DNA of 64,000 bases from Anaerovorax sp. IOR16. Lineage in GTDB: Bacteria > Bacillota > Clostridia > Peptostreptococcales > Anaerovoracaceae. Made by a program: the position numbers and the translations under genes. Shown in pieces: positions 18,048 through 26,824 of this stretch (position 1 is the stretch's first letter; each line of letters starts with the position of its first letter). Under the pieces are notes generated by a model. That model was not told the DNA's origin and ran no database searches. It was given only the letters and a program-made list of their open reading frames with translations. Where the stretch lies: the NCBI RefSeq assembly GCF_017168145.1, contig NZ_JADQTL010000010.1, forward strand, positions 372,001 through 436,000, given 5' to 3'.

Positions 18048-18113
18048 AATAAAAACGCTCCTTTAAAAAGATTTTTGTTATTTTAATTCTTTCCAAAGTA
18101 AAGCGTTTTTATT
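18048..18113 (-). repeat. inverted repeat abutting the spoIIR start codon
   Basis: AATAAAAACGCT and AGCGTTTTTATT form perfect 12-base arms with a 42-base loop. The 3' arm ends directly at the ATG and its AGCG overlaps the end of the ribosome-binding site. It could end transcription of the upstream sipL-like gene (a T-run is inside the arm) or occlude spoIIR translation when read through. Confidence 0.5.
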
Positions 18114-18125
18114 CATTCGATGGTT

Positions 18126-20465
18126 TTATTTTACAATTAATAATTTAGTACCTGGTTTAATTTCATTGCTATAATCAATGTTATTGATTTTTTTAATTGC
18201 ATCAATTGTGGTACGATATTTTTTCGCGATTTTCCAAATGTTATCACCAGCTTTGGTGATGTATAATACCATACTTGGTGCATTTTCTTTTTGCTCTGGC
18301 AACTCTACAAAGCATACATTTTTAATCAATGCATGTTTTTCTGGATTCATTACACTTGTGGATACCAAAATTCCTGCATTTACTTCAATTTGATTTTGAT
18401 TCATTTTGTCAAACCAAATTTCTTTTAGTACCACATCATTGTCAGAAATCATATCACTTTTGATTCCCGGGATGTCAATGCTGCTTCGGAATGGTAAATC
18501 TTGATTAATGCTAAATGGTGTTTTGTTTTCATCCATTCCAATGCAAATCATTTTTAAGGTTACAACACCCTCTACAATGTTTTTGCCGGCATCAATGAAA
18601 GATTTAGTTTCTCCTATATTTCCGGATAAAAATACGACACGATCAACGCCACTGTATCTCTCCGGTACGTTAATAATTTCTCTTGCCGACACTTCAGAAT
18701 TACCCATTCCACATAAACTCATAAGGCTTATTTCGTCTGTGTCATACTGCATCTCTTTAATATGATGATATACATCGGTTACTATTTCCTGCTCCGTATC
18801 TTTGTAAACCTCAATGGTTGTATCTGCAGTGAGTTCCAATGTAAAACCTTTCACATTCTCTACTTCATCTTCCTTTGGTTTGATGCTTGTATTTGTAACA
18901 GCAAAGGAAACACGACTTCCAGATGGAACGATTCCGCCAGGTGAATCTTCATCCAATTTAATAAATTGAGTAAACTCTGTTTTTCCCTGATAAAGTACCG
19001 GTATTGATTTGTTTGTATGTTCCTCATCTTGATCCATCGATTCAATATCGCCTGCCGATTCTGCACTCAAATACATCACATTACAATATACCGTTGCATT
19101 AACTACGGCTTTTTCACGACTAACCTGCTTATGATTTTCTACAACGTTCACATCATAACGAAGAATTTTCCCAATTTCCGGCATACTATCCTTTAATAGC
19201 AAATCTTCTTCCAATTCTATCGCTTCTGTTTTTCGTAAAGCAACGTCAGTAGCATGAATCTTTTCTTTTAGTAGCTGTACCTCTTCTCCTTGAATTCCTT
19301 CAAAAATCTGTACATCTAAAGCTCGGTATTCCTTAACATTAATTCCTACAGTAGCCTTCACACGGAATTTACGTTCATTAACCACGGAATAATCAATGGC
19401 TTCCAAAGTAGGAGTCACGATCAGCTCTGAATAAGGTTCTGCCAGAACTTCAGCCTCTTCTTTAAATGGCAATCTTGAATCAATTGCAACAACAACTTCA
19501 TTTTCTTGTATTTTATCTGGTATGTACACGGTCTGTAACATAAAGTCACCGCTTACTTTCAGTGTCGTTACTCCCGAAGGTCCGGCAGAAACTTGTTTAT
19601 CGGAAAGTTTAAGCTTTCCATCCATAGAAAGTATCGATGCCAAATCCGGTTTTACATCCGGTACTAATATATCCTCTTCAATGTATACGCGGAATTGTGG
19701 TTTCGCTTTAATATCAGTTAGTTTTAAACGTCGGCTTAAAAGATTTGCACCAATCGGCTGCACTTTATGCGGAACTGGCTTTTCTGTTGGCCTTTCTGTC
19801 GGTTTTTCTTTTGGTAATTCAGCCGGGATTTCAGCTCTTCCCTCTTCAAGTGGCTCTGGTACAATCGATGCAGATGGTGCAATCGGAGTTACTTCCTGCT
19901 TTGGCTTTTCTACTGCAGGTACAGATTCTTTCGGTTCTTCCATCGTCTCTTTTTCTTTTTCTTCCACTATATCGAATTCATCTGGCACTTCTTCCAAGAC
20001 ATCGGTTTCCGCTGGTGTCTCTTCTAAGGCATTCGATTCCTCTGGCGCTTCTTCCAAGGCATTTGATTCCTCTGGTGCTTCTTCCAAGGCATTCGATTCT
20101 TCTAGTGCTTTTTCCAAGGCATTAAATTCATCGAGTGCTTTTTCCAACATATCAAATTCCTCTACCACTTGTTCCAAGACATCGGTTTCTTTTGGTGCTT
20201 CCTTCATTTTCTCTGTTTCTTCTATTTTTTTTGGTTGTTCTTTTTCAATAGCCGGTTGCTTTACGGCTTTTTCAAAATCAGCCGCTGTTTGCGGACTTAC
20301 TGCCGGAAGATCATAAAACAGCTTGTCATAGACACTTGGATCAAAGGCTTCATCTATCGGCATGGCCGTTTTCGGTTCCAAAGGCACATCATTTTTCGTA
20401 CGTGCCGGTTTTAATGCAAAGTCTGGAATCTTATCAAAATCGTATGGATCTTTTTCATATGCCAT
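18126..20465 (-). CDS. DUF3794 and LysM spore-coat morphogenesis protein (SipL/SpoVID-like)
   Basis: Protein of 779 residues: an acidic low-complexity N-terminus with about seven copies of a 10-residue Glu-rich repeat (residues roughly 95-165), then DUF3794 modules (about 250-700; SRRLKLTDIKAKPQFRVY begins the region) and a single C-terminal LysM domain (AGDNIWKIAKKYRTTIDAIK). This is the architecture of SipL of Clostridioides difficile, which binds SpoIVA through its LysM domain and recruits coat proteins to the forespore; SpoVID is the Bacillus counterpart. The repeats are unusual. Neighbour spoIIR supports a sporulation role. The SipL assignment is by architecture. Confidence 0.8.
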   Translation of the reverse strand: MAYEKDPYDFDKIPDFALKPARTKNDVPLEPKTAMPIDEAFDPSVYDKLFYDLPAVSPQTAADFEKAVKQPAIEKEQPKKIEETEKMKEAPKETDVLEQVVEEFDMLEKALDEFNALEKALEESNALEEAPEESNALEEAPEESNALEETPAETDVLEEVPDEFDIVEEKEKETMEEPKESVPAVEKPKQEVTPIAPSASIVPEPLEEGRAEIPAELPKEKPTERPTEKPVPHKVQPIGANLLSRRLKLTDIKAKPQFRVYIEEDILVPDVKPDLASILSMDGKLKLSDKQVSAGPSGVTTLKVSGDFMLQTVYIPDKIQENEVVVAIDSRLPFKEEAEVLAEPYSELIVTPTLEAIDYSVVNERKFRVKATVGINVKEYRALDVQIFEGIQGEEVQLLKEKIHATDVALRKTEAIELEEDLLLKDSMPEIGKILRYDVNVVENHKQVSREKAVVNATVYCNVMYLSAESAGDIESMDQDEEHTNKSIPVLYQGKTEFTQFIKLDEDSPGGIVPSGSRVSFAVTNTSIKPKEDEVENVKGFTLELTADTTIEVYKDTEQEIVTDVYHHIKEMQYDTDEISLMSLCGMGNSEVSAREIINVPERYSGVDRVVFLSGNIGETKSFIDAGKNIVEGVVTLKMICIGMDENKTPFSINQDLPFRSSIDIPGIKSDMISDNDVVLKEIWFDKMNQNQIEVNAGILVSTSVMNPEKHALIKNVCFVELPEQKENAPSMVLYITKAGDNIWKIAKKYRTTIDAIKKINNIDYSNEIKPGTKLLIVK
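19975..20175 (-). repeat. coding tandem repeat, about 30 bases per unit
   Basis: The N-terminal part of the DUF3794/LysM gene contains consecutive 10-residue units of the pattern EESNALEEAP with drift at the ends (EEFDMLEKAL, DEFNALEKAL, then near-identical units, then AETDVLEEVP). The central three units are almost identical in DNA, which suggests recent expansion and possible length variation between strains. Confidence 0.8.
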
Positions 20466-20532
20466 GATCGTTCCCCCTGTATCACTAAATTCAAAATTTC
20501 TTTGTAATTAGTGTATGTAGAGAAAGGACTTG

Positions 20533-21471
20533 TTATGACAAGGTTCTGATCAAATATGTCTCATTGCTTTTTTTCTTACTATTAATATATGCTAGTCTTG
20601 CTTTCTTACGATTTGTATATAGTGCGAAAATAGTTGGACCACTACCGCTCATAAGAACTTGATATGCTGTTTCAAAATTCTCCATATATTGTTTCATCTC
20701 TGCAACCAATAGATAATCACGTAATGTAACTGTCTCCAGTACGTTAATCATATTTTTTTGTATTTTTCTTAAGTTTTTTTCTTTTAGACCTAAAATTAAT
20801 TCTTTCGTATCTGGATGACTTTTAATATCTTCCAAGCATAAGCCATTATACACGACTGCTGTTGATACATCAATGGAAGGTTTAGAAAGCAAAACCAAAC
20901 AATCTAAAGGTGGCAATGGAGTAAGCTTTTCCCCAATGCCCTCTGCAAATGCGCAAGTGGACGCCCATTCTTTACCTCTTAATTGCAAATTCTGCATTTT
21001 TTTAGCTTGACCCATGATACAAAATGGCACATCAGCTCCTAATTGAACACCTAACTCCATAAGCTCTTGTAGTTCTAAATGTAAGTGCCAAAGCTGTGAA
21101 AGCGCAAGCAATACTGCAGCACCATCTGCACTCCCTCCTGCCAATCCAGCTGCAACCGGAATATTCTTTTCCAAATGAATATAGATTTCAGAATCCTGTT
21201 TATAAGTTTCCTGCATAAGCTTTGCTGCTTTATAGGCTAAATTCGTCTCTCCAACCGGAAGATCATTACGACTTGCCGTCACCACAATCGGATCCGTTAT
21301 CTGTACATCATTTTTCTTTTTCTTCATTGGATTACACTTTACAGTAACCACATCATATAAATCTACCTGCTGCATTACCATCTCAACCTGATGATAACCG
21401 TTCGCTTGTTTTCCCAGCACATCTAAGCAAAGATTAATTTTCGCATACGCTTTCATAGAAATCTCGTTCAT
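20533..21471 (-). CDS. ispE: 4-diphosphocytidyl-2-C-methyl-D-erythritol kinase
   Basis: GHMP-family kinase of the MEP isoprenoid pathway; 312 residues. N-terminal AYAKINLCLDVLG, the ATP-binding glycine/serine motif PVAAGLAGGSADGAA near residue 105 and the C-terminal LMSGSGPTIFALY are all present. The distance to the sipL-like gene is short (67 bases), so cotranscription is possible. Length and motifs are normal. Confidence 0.94.
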   Translation of the reverse strand: MNEISMKAYAKINLCLDVLGKQANGYHQVEMVMQQVDLYDVVTVKCNPMKKKKNDVQITDPIVVTASRNDLPVGETNLAYKAAKLMQETYKQDSEIYIHLEKNIPVAAGLAGGSADGAAVLLALSQLWHLHLELQELMELGVQLGADVPFCIMGQAKKMQNLQLRGKEWASTCAFAEGIGEKLTPLPPLDCLVLLSKPSIDVSTAVVYNGLCLEDIKSHPDTKELILGLKEKNLRKIQKNMINVLETVTLRDYLLVAEMKQYMENFETAYQVLMSGSGPTIFALYTNRKKARLAYINSKKKSNETYLIRTLS

Positions 21472-21615
21472 AAATTACTCCTTCCTTACAAGGTAGTATA
21501 ATCGCCTTTTACAAAAATTACAATCCAGTCTTAATCGGAGAAATTTTACATAATATTCTCTTATTATATATAGGAAAGAATATGTCTTAATATTAAAAAA
21601 ATTATGGCGAATCTC

Positions 21616-21643
21616 TTGACAAAATCATTAAAATATATATAGT
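21616..21643 (+). promoter_or_regulatory. sigma-A-like promoter of the dimethylargininase-like gene
   Basis: TTGACA and TATAGT with a 16-base spacer, 68 bases before the start codon, in a very AT-rich tract with further TATAAT-like words downstream. Confidence 0.6.
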
Positions 21644-21710
21644 ATATAATATACAATATAAAGCAGAGTCCGTTTAAGCGGGAAAAATAATGTTCAGGGA
21701 GGACAATAAG

Positions 21711-22481
21711 ATGTTTAAAAATGTAATCGTAAAAAAACCTTGCAAAGCTATGGTAGAAGGTATCACATCTGCACCGGAATTAGGAAAGCCAGATTATGAA
21801 TTAGCATTAAAGCAACATGATTCCTACATTAAAGCATTAAAACAATGTGGCGTAGAAGTCACTATATTGGAAGCAGATGAAGCATACCCAGATTCCTGCT
21901 TCGTAGAAGATACTGCTGTTATTACAAGAAAATGTGCTATCATCTCCAACCCTGGTGCATTATCCAGAAGAAAAGAGGCAGAAGTAATGTTGCCGACAAT
22001 TAAAAAATTCTTCAGTGATGATAAAATTGAATTCATAAAGTCTCCAGGAACTCTAGAAGGTGGCGACGTTATGATGGTTGGTGATCACTTCTATGTAGGA
22101 CGAAGTGCAAGAACAAACGAAGAAGGGATTCGTCAGTTCATTGAAATTTTAGAAAAACATGGTTTAAGTGGATCAGAAGTTCCTCTTGAGTTGGTACTTC
22201 ATTTAAAGACGGGGGTAAATTACATAGAAAATAACAATATGCTTGTTTCCGGCGAATTTATTGAAAAACCGGATTTCGCAGAGTTTAATAAAATTATTAT
22301 TCCGGAAGATGAAGCTTATGCTGCAAACTGCATTTGGGTAAATGATAAAGTAATTGTTCCGGAAGGTTATCCAACCGTAGAAAGAAAGATAAGAGAAGCT
22401 GGTTATGAAGTCATATTAGTTGATACTTCTGAATACAGAAAGCTTGATGGCGGTCTTTCTTGCTTATCCTTACGCTTCTAA
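21711..22481 (+). CDS. dimethylargininase-like amidinohydrolase (DDAH family)
   Basis: Guanidino-group hydrolase of the DDAH/arginine deiminase superfamily that would cleave N-omega-methylarginine, or arginine, to citrulline plus amine. I choose the ATG at 21711 over 21690 because AGGGAGG lies 8 bases before it. The 256-residue protein has the catalytic His in LVLHLKTGVNYI near residue 162 and the nucleophilic Cys in GGLSCLSLRF near 250. N-terminal substrate residues FVEDTAVI and ISNPGALSRRKE are typical of DDAH. It stands alone with its own promoter and terminator. True substrate not determinable. Confidence 0.85.
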   Translation: MFKNVIVKKPCKAMVEGITSAPELGKPDYELALKQHDSYIKALKQCGVEVTILEADEAYPDSCFVEDTAVITRKCAIISNPGALSRRKEAEVMLPTIKKFFSDDKIEFIKSPGTLEGGDVMMVGDHFYVGRSARTNEEGIRQFIEILEKHGLSGSEVPLELVLHLKTGVNYIENNNMLVSGEFIEKPDFAEFNKIIIPEDEAYAANCIWVNDKVIVPEGYPTVERKIREAGYEVILVDTSEYRKLDGGLSCLSLRF

Positions 22482-22497
22482 TCAACCATTCTTTTTT

Positions 22498-22536
22498 AAG
22501 ATGGGGTAAAGAAAATCTTTGCCTCATCTTTTTTTA
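22498..22536 (+). terminator. intrinsic terminator after the dimethylargininase-like gene
   Basis: A 15-base stem (with two G-U pairs) around an AAA loop, followed by a T run. Confidence 0.85.
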
Positions 22537-22562
22537 ATGTAAAATATCGACTAAATCTCTAT

Positions 22563-22592
22563 AAAAAAGGCGGGGAATTAAAACTCCCCACC
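22563..22592 (-). terminator. intrinsic terminator of the thiolase gene
   Basis: On the minus strand GGTGGGGA and TCCCCGCC form a stem followed by a T run. Confidence 0.8.
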
Positions 22593-22632
22593 AATTAAAT
22601 TCTTTTATGCAATTATCAATTAAATGTTATGT

Positions 22633-23811
22633 TTACATTTCTACGATTAATGCAGTTCCCTGACCGCCACCGATGCAAAGAGTTGCCAAACCGGTGTGAG
22701 CATTTCTTTTCTTCATCTCGAAAATTAAGGAGATTAAGATTCTTGCTCCAGAAGCTCCGATTGGATGTCCAAGAGCAATTGCACCACCGTTTACGTTTAA
22801 CTTTTCTTCAGGAATAGCAAGATCTCTTCCTACTGCCAAAGACTGAGCTGCGAATGCTTCGTTTGCTTCTACTAAATCGATATCATCCATTGTCAATCCT
22901 GCTTTTTCCATTGCTTTTCTAGAAGAAGGGATAGGTCCGATACCCATGATGGAAGGATCTACACCTGCGGATGCATAAGACTTAATCGTGCAAAGGTAGC
23001 TTAATCCAAGTTCGTCTGCCTTTTCCTTAGACATAACAACCAAAGCTGCACCACTATCATTGATACCGGAAGCGTTTGCTGCAGTTACCACACCATCTTT
23101 CTTAAATGCTGGCTTTAATTTAGCAACCTTTTCAATCGTTGAACCAAACTTAGGGAATTCATCGGTATCGAATACGATTGGATCGCCTTTTCTCTGAGGA
23201 ATTTCAACTGGAACGATTTCATCCTTAAACTTTCCGGCTTTTACTGCAGCTTCTGCTTTATTCTGAGACTTAACAGAAAACTCATCTAGCTGTTCTCTGG
23301 TCAATCCCCACTGCTCAGCTACATTTTCTGCAGTGATACCCATGTGATAGCCATTAAATGCATCAGTTAATCCATCATGTACCATCATATCGATCATCTT
23401 AGTATCGCCCATTCTTGCTCCCCATCTTGCAGATGGAGCAACATATGGAGCCATGCTCATGCTTTCTGCACCACCGCAAACGATGACATCAGCGTCTCCA
23501 GCTTTAATAATCTGTGCAGCAAGACCTACAGAACGAAGTCCAGATCCACACACCTTGTTAATGGTCATGGAAGGTACTTCCTTTGGAATTCCTGCAGCCA
23601 TAGAAATCTGTCTTGCGATATTCTGTCCAAGTCCACCCTGAAGTACATTTCCAAGAACAACTTCATCAACCTGTTCTGGAGTAATTCCAGCTCTCTTCAT
23701 TGCTTCCTTAACTGCAACGGCACCTAAAGTTACAGCTGGTGTGGATTTCAGTGTTCCGCCAAAGCTACCGATTGGAGTTCTAGCTGCACTTACGATTACT
23801 ACTTCTCTCAT
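22633..23811 (-). CDS. thlA: acetyl-CoA acetyltransferase (thiolase)
   Basis: Condenses two acetyl-CoA to acetoacetyl-CoA, the first step toward butyryl-CoA or ketone-body-type metabolism in clostridia; reversible in beta-oxidation. The 392-residue protein shows the acyl-enzyme Cys in [11 protein letters not shown] near residue 88, [17 protein letters not shown] with the catalytic His near 348, and [13 protein letters not shown] with the second Cys near 378. AGGAGG precedes the ATG. It has its own promoter (23899-23927), an inverted repeat in its leader and a terminator, so it is monocistronic. Confidence 0.95.
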   Translation of the reverse strand: MREVVIVSAARTPIGSFGGTLKSTPAVTLGAVAVKEAMKRAGITPEQVDEVVLGNVLQGGLGQNIARQISMAAGIPKEVPSMTINKVCGSGLRSVGLAAQIIKAGDADVIVCGGAESMSMAPYVAPSARWGARMGDTKMIDMMVHDGLTDAFNGYHMGITAENVAEQWGLTREQLDEFSVKSQNKAEAAVKAGKFKDEIVPVEIPQRKGDPIVFDTDEFPKFGSTIEKVAKLKPAFKKDGVVTAANASGINDSGAALVVMSKEKADELGLSYLCTIKSYASAGVDPSIMGIGPIPSSRKAMEKAGLTMDDIDLVEANEAFAAQSLAVGRDLAIPEEKLNVNGGAIALGHPIGASGARILISLIFEMKKRNAHTGLATLCIGGGQGTALIVEM

Positions 23812-23851
23812 TTCTTTTCCTCCTAAAAATAATTAATATTTATGCTTATTC

Positions 23852-23878
23852 ATTCGAAAAACCTAAAATTTTTCGAAT
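23852..23878 (-). promoter_or_regulatory. perfect inverted repeat in the thiolase leader
   Basis: ATTCGAAAAA and TTTTTCGAAT, 10-base arms around a 7-base spacer, about 20 bases downstream of the promoter -10 and 40 bases before the start codon. This is a roadblock-type operator position; binding protein unknown. Confidence 0.55.
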
Positions 23879-23898
23879 TATTTTGCACTGTAATTGAT

Positions 23899-23927
23899 AT
23901 CATATCATCTTCTATTTAAAAAGACAA
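23899..23927 (-). promoter_or_regulatory. sigma-A promoter of the thiolase gene
   Basis: Minus strand TTGTCT, 17-base spacer, TATGAT. Confidence 0.65.
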
Positions 23928-24118
23928 TACCCCTAAGAGCCTAATAAGAGGTGCGAAAAACGGCTATTTTCCAATATTTTTTACTGATAATATGCAAAAA
24001 CACCTTAATTATTCGATTGTACATCGACAAATATTTAACAATGTCATAGATTTTTCTGAAAATGCTTCATAAAATTATTTTGTTAAAAGCAATAAAATAT
24101 TTAGGAACTCCTGTCAGT

Positions 24119-25057
24119 TTACAAATCCGCCTTAAAAACACCGATATACTTTTCGACAAGCTTGATAGGATTATACGAAAGTTTTGCTTTGCGTAGTCCA
24201 AGAATCCCCATATCTTCCTCTCTATTTATATATTTCACTCTACAAGTAACATTCTTCGAAAATTCATTATTAATTGCTTGATATAACCCTCGAAATTCAA
24301 TGTTTGCCTTCTCAATATGCACCGTTACCGTTCTTCTTCCTAAATTTCCTCCAATACTCAGTGCCTCTATTTTATCGTCTATAAGAATGGCTCCCGCATC
24401 ATAGCCGACTTTTTCTAAATTATGAAACACATCCTTCATTGCAACTTCTTCCATAAGCAGCAGCTCACGCTCATGGCCCGTAAGGTTTTTTCTTTCATTA
24501 AATTCTTTAATAAATTGTTCCGCTTTTCCCGCCATAGCTGAAGTTAAAGGCACATATTTATAATCATAATGGTTTAAGAAATAATTGAGATGATTTCTCT
24601 TACTATGGAAGTCTCTTCCCGAAAGTTCAATTAAATCCTTTGTTAAATAAAGATAATCGTAATTTGGACGATCTGCAATAATATGAATTTCCTTTGGGAA
24701 AGCCGCTTTGATCGCTTCCATGATCTGAATGGGCACCAAACGCAGTGTACATACAAAACCACACTCTTCAAAGATTTTTTTTGCTTCTAAAATGGAATTT
24801 CTCAATCCTTCTGGCTCATAAAACCCTGTTTTGGTCAGAGGGGGAAGCAAAAATGGTTCCTCCTTATCCTCCTCCAGTTGACTCATTCCAGCTATGCAAA
24901 GATAATCCCCAAAGATTTCCCAACTAAAATAATTTATATTTCTCCACATATAAAGGGAACTAAATGATAGTCCTGACGTTTTGTATTCATAGCTTCCAAG
25001 ATACTTGTCCAATATTTCTCGATTTTCCAATGTAATTTTGTTTTTAAATAAATACAT
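24119..25057 (-). CDS. DUF2156 / phosphatidylglycerol lysyltransferase C-terminal-domain protein
   Basis: Soluble protein of 312 residues related to the catalytic GNAT-like domain of MprF (COG4866/DUF2156). No membrane flippase part is present. Recognisable segments include SLYMWRNINYFSWEI near the start and KRNHLNYFLNHY in the middle. The in-frame ATG at 25087 lies inside the terminator hairpin of the upstream gene, whereas 25057 has a GGGAGAG element, so the later start is chosen. Family members are predicted aminoacyl or acyl transferases of unknown acceptor; I make no further functional claim. Confidence 0.75.
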   Translation of the reverse strand: MYLFKNKITLENREILDKYLGSYEYKTSGLSFSSLYMWRNINYFSWEIFGDYLCIAGMSQLEEDKEEPFLLPPLTKTGFYEPEGLRNSILEAKKIFEECGFVCTLRLVPIQIMEAIKAAFPKEIHIIADRPNYDYLYLTKDLIELSGRDFHSKRNHLNYFLNHYDYKYVPLTSAMAGKAEQFIKEFNERKNLTGHERELLLMEEVAMKDVFHNLEKVGYDAGAILIDDKIEALSIGGNLGRRTVTVHIEKANIEFRGLYQAINNEFSKNVTCRVKYINREEDMGILGLRKAKLSYNPIKLVEKYIGVFKADL

Positions 25058-25073
25058 ACTCTCTCCCATTTTT

Positions 25074-25104
25074 AAAAACCCCCGCATAATTGCGTGGGGT
25101 TTTT
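25074..25104 (-). terminator. intrinsic terminator of the isochorismatase-family gene
   Basis: CGCA/TGCG and CCCC/GGGG stem around a TAAT loop with A and T tracts on the two sides; lies directly after the stop codon at 25108. Confidence 0.82.
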
Positions 25105-25107
25105 ATC

Positions 25108-25682
25108 CTATTTTATAATTGCGGATATTTCCTTGAATCCAGGTTCCTTTGCTCCGCCACAAAGTTCGAAAAGTATGGATTCCATTGATGTAAAAACAGC
25201 ACCTGCTGCAATCATCCGTAGCTGTGCATATTCTTTATCCATTGCTTTTCTTGAAGAAATACAATCCCCAACAACAAATACATTATACCCGTTATCAAGT
25301 AAATCAATCACTGTCTGCTCTACACAAATATGCGATTCAATTCCAGTCATTAATATCGTCTTTCTTTCTTGCTTTTTTACTTCAGCTACAAAATCTGCTT
25401 GTCGCATTGCGCTAAAGCTCGTTTTTTCAAATGGTTCATACATTGCCTTTTTCCCTGCAATTTCTTCAGTCAATGCAGTGTCAATCGAAGGAATGGTTGC
25501 TCCAAGTCCCTTTGTATACTGCTGTGTCACTAAGATCGGAACATCCATAACACGACAGCCCTTCACTAATTTTACCATTGCCGCTTCTAGCGCTTCCTTC
25601 TCATTTATGACAGGCATTAATTTTTCTTGAAAATCAATTGCAATTAATAATGTTTCTTCCTTTTTTATTTTTTTACTTCCAT
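25108..25682 (-). pseudogene. isochorismatase-family hydrolase with a frameshift in a poly-A tract near the start
   Basis: Cysteine hydrolase of the isochorismatase/nicotinamidase superfamily. An uninterrupted frame begins only at the ATG at 25617, but the same frame reads upstream through TLLIAIDFQEKLMP, which holds the catalytic Asp. The other triad members follow: Lys in EKTSFSAM and Cys in GIESHICVEQTV. The plausible true start is the ATG at 25682, with a GGAGAG element before it, but that frame meets TAA after five codons. One extra A in the seven-A run at 25668-25674 would join the two frames into one protein starting MEVKKIKKEE. So this is either an assembly indel, a frameshift mutation, or a slippage-controlled gene. 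It lies between surE and the DUF2156 gene. Confidence 0.75.
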
Positions 25683-25723
25683 ATGTCTCTCCTTTGTAAT
25701 TTAACGATAACTTTCTTAAAAAA

Positions 25724-26500
25724 TCATATTTTATCGAATAGTGGGTGACTTTTCATTTCTTCTAAAACACTATAATTTGTTAAATCATGATGCAGCGGTG
25801 TTACCGTAATATAATTATGCTCATGTGCTGCTACATCTACATCATCGGAAAGGCCTTCATAAGCAAGAGCTTCTCCTGAGTATTGATAATGAATGATACC
25901 TTCTTCATTTTTTATTGGATGAAAATGATCCGCATATTCACGTTCCCCCAATCTTCCAAGTTGAATACCTCTGATTTCTGAAAGAGGTAAATCCGGTATA
26001 TTTACATTTAATATAGTATGTTCATCCAGTGTTTCCAAGGCGATGTCTAACATACGTACAGCTATATCATAGCAACTTTCAAAGTATTTTGGGTGATGAC
26101 TGCAGGAGGAAATTGCAATGGATCGTTTTCCACATAAAACACCTTCCATTGCCGCCGAAACTGTACCGGAATACAATGTGTCTGTTCCTAAATTTGCTCC
26201 GTGATTAATTCCGGAATAGACTAAATCCATTTCAATACCGATTGCACGAAATGCACGTAAGCCAAGCTTTACACAATCAGCCGGAGTTCCAGAGCAAGAA
26301 TAAGCCATTTCTGCCCCATCAAAATCCCATTCTTTTAAAATCAAAGGTTCCGATACTGTAATACCGTGACCTGAAGCGGTTCTTTGGCGATCAGGCGCAC
26401 ATACATAAATTTTTATTTCATTTCGTCCTCCAAGTGCTTTTACTAACTCTTGAATACCCTGTGCTTCAATTCCATCATCATTTGCAACTAATACATTCAT
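25724..26500 (-). CDS. surE: 5'/3'-nucleotidase SurE
   Basis: Metal-dependent nucleotidase/exopolyphosphatase, 258 residues. The N-terminus VLVANDDGIEAQGIQEL has the metal-binding Asp pair. SGTPADCVKLG, YSGINHGANLGTDTLYSGTVSAA and NVNIP are conserved. GGAG precedes the ATG. It is upstream of the isochorismatase-family gene on the same strand with a 40-base gap. Confidence 0.94.
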   Translation of the reverse strand: MNVLVANDDGIEAQGIQELVKALGGRNEIKIYVCAPDRQRTASGHGITVSEPLILKEWDFDGAEMAYSCSGTPADCVKLGLRAFRAIGIEMDLVYSGINHGANLGTDTLYSGTVSAAMEGVLCGKRSIAISSCSHHPKYFESCYDIAVRMLDIALETLDEHTILNVNIPDLPLSEIRGIQLGRLGEREYADHFHPIKNEEGIIHYQYSGEALAYEGLSDDVDVAAHEHNYITVTPLHHDLTNYSVLEEMKSHPLFDKI

Positions 26501-26824
26501 TCTAATTCTCCATTTTTTTATTTTTAATTTCTTTTTTAGTGTATCATATATATCAATTTATAAATTACAGCCTATATTTTATTATACCATACTCTCTGCA
26601 TTTAAAACTATACCTCGGATTTACTGCAGAAAGAATACTGTCAGAATATTTAACTTTTATTGTTAGAAACATCTTTTTATGATATAGATGATATTAAACA
26701 ATATTCTTTATTTTATGAAGGGTGAAGATAATTATGAATGAAGATGCAAAAAAGAACCGGCAAAAACTTATAAAAGTTTTTTGCTGGTTCTTCTTATCTT
26801 TTTTATCTCAAAAGTTAATATGAA
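26501..26824. other. 324-base gap between surE and the LysE-family gene
   Basis: AT-rich. The only structure seen is the terminator hairpin at 26752-26795. A 29-codon open frame at 26734-26823 merely reads through that hairpin and is not called as a gene. Confidence 0.6.
26752..26795. terminator. terminator hairpin downstream of the LysE-family gene
   Basis: AAGAACCGGCAAAAACTT pairs with AAGTTTTTTGCTGGTTCTT with one wobble and one bulge; T-rich sequence on either side. Confidence 0.75.

Larger units (their letters stand above)
23812..24118. other. 307-base gap upstream of the thiolase gene
   Basis: Contains the thiolase promoter and inverted repeat listed separately. The part from about 23940 to 24118 is AT-rich and shows no gene or recognisable RNA. 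Confidence 0.6.

Noticed and set aside
19522-20316. 264-codon plus-strand open frame rich in Ser
   Set aside because: Antisense shadow of the repeat-bearing DUF3794/LysM gene.
26734-26823. 29-codon open frame with a GGTGAA element
   Set aside because: It reads straight through a terminator hairpin and has no recognisable sequence; best explained as chance.
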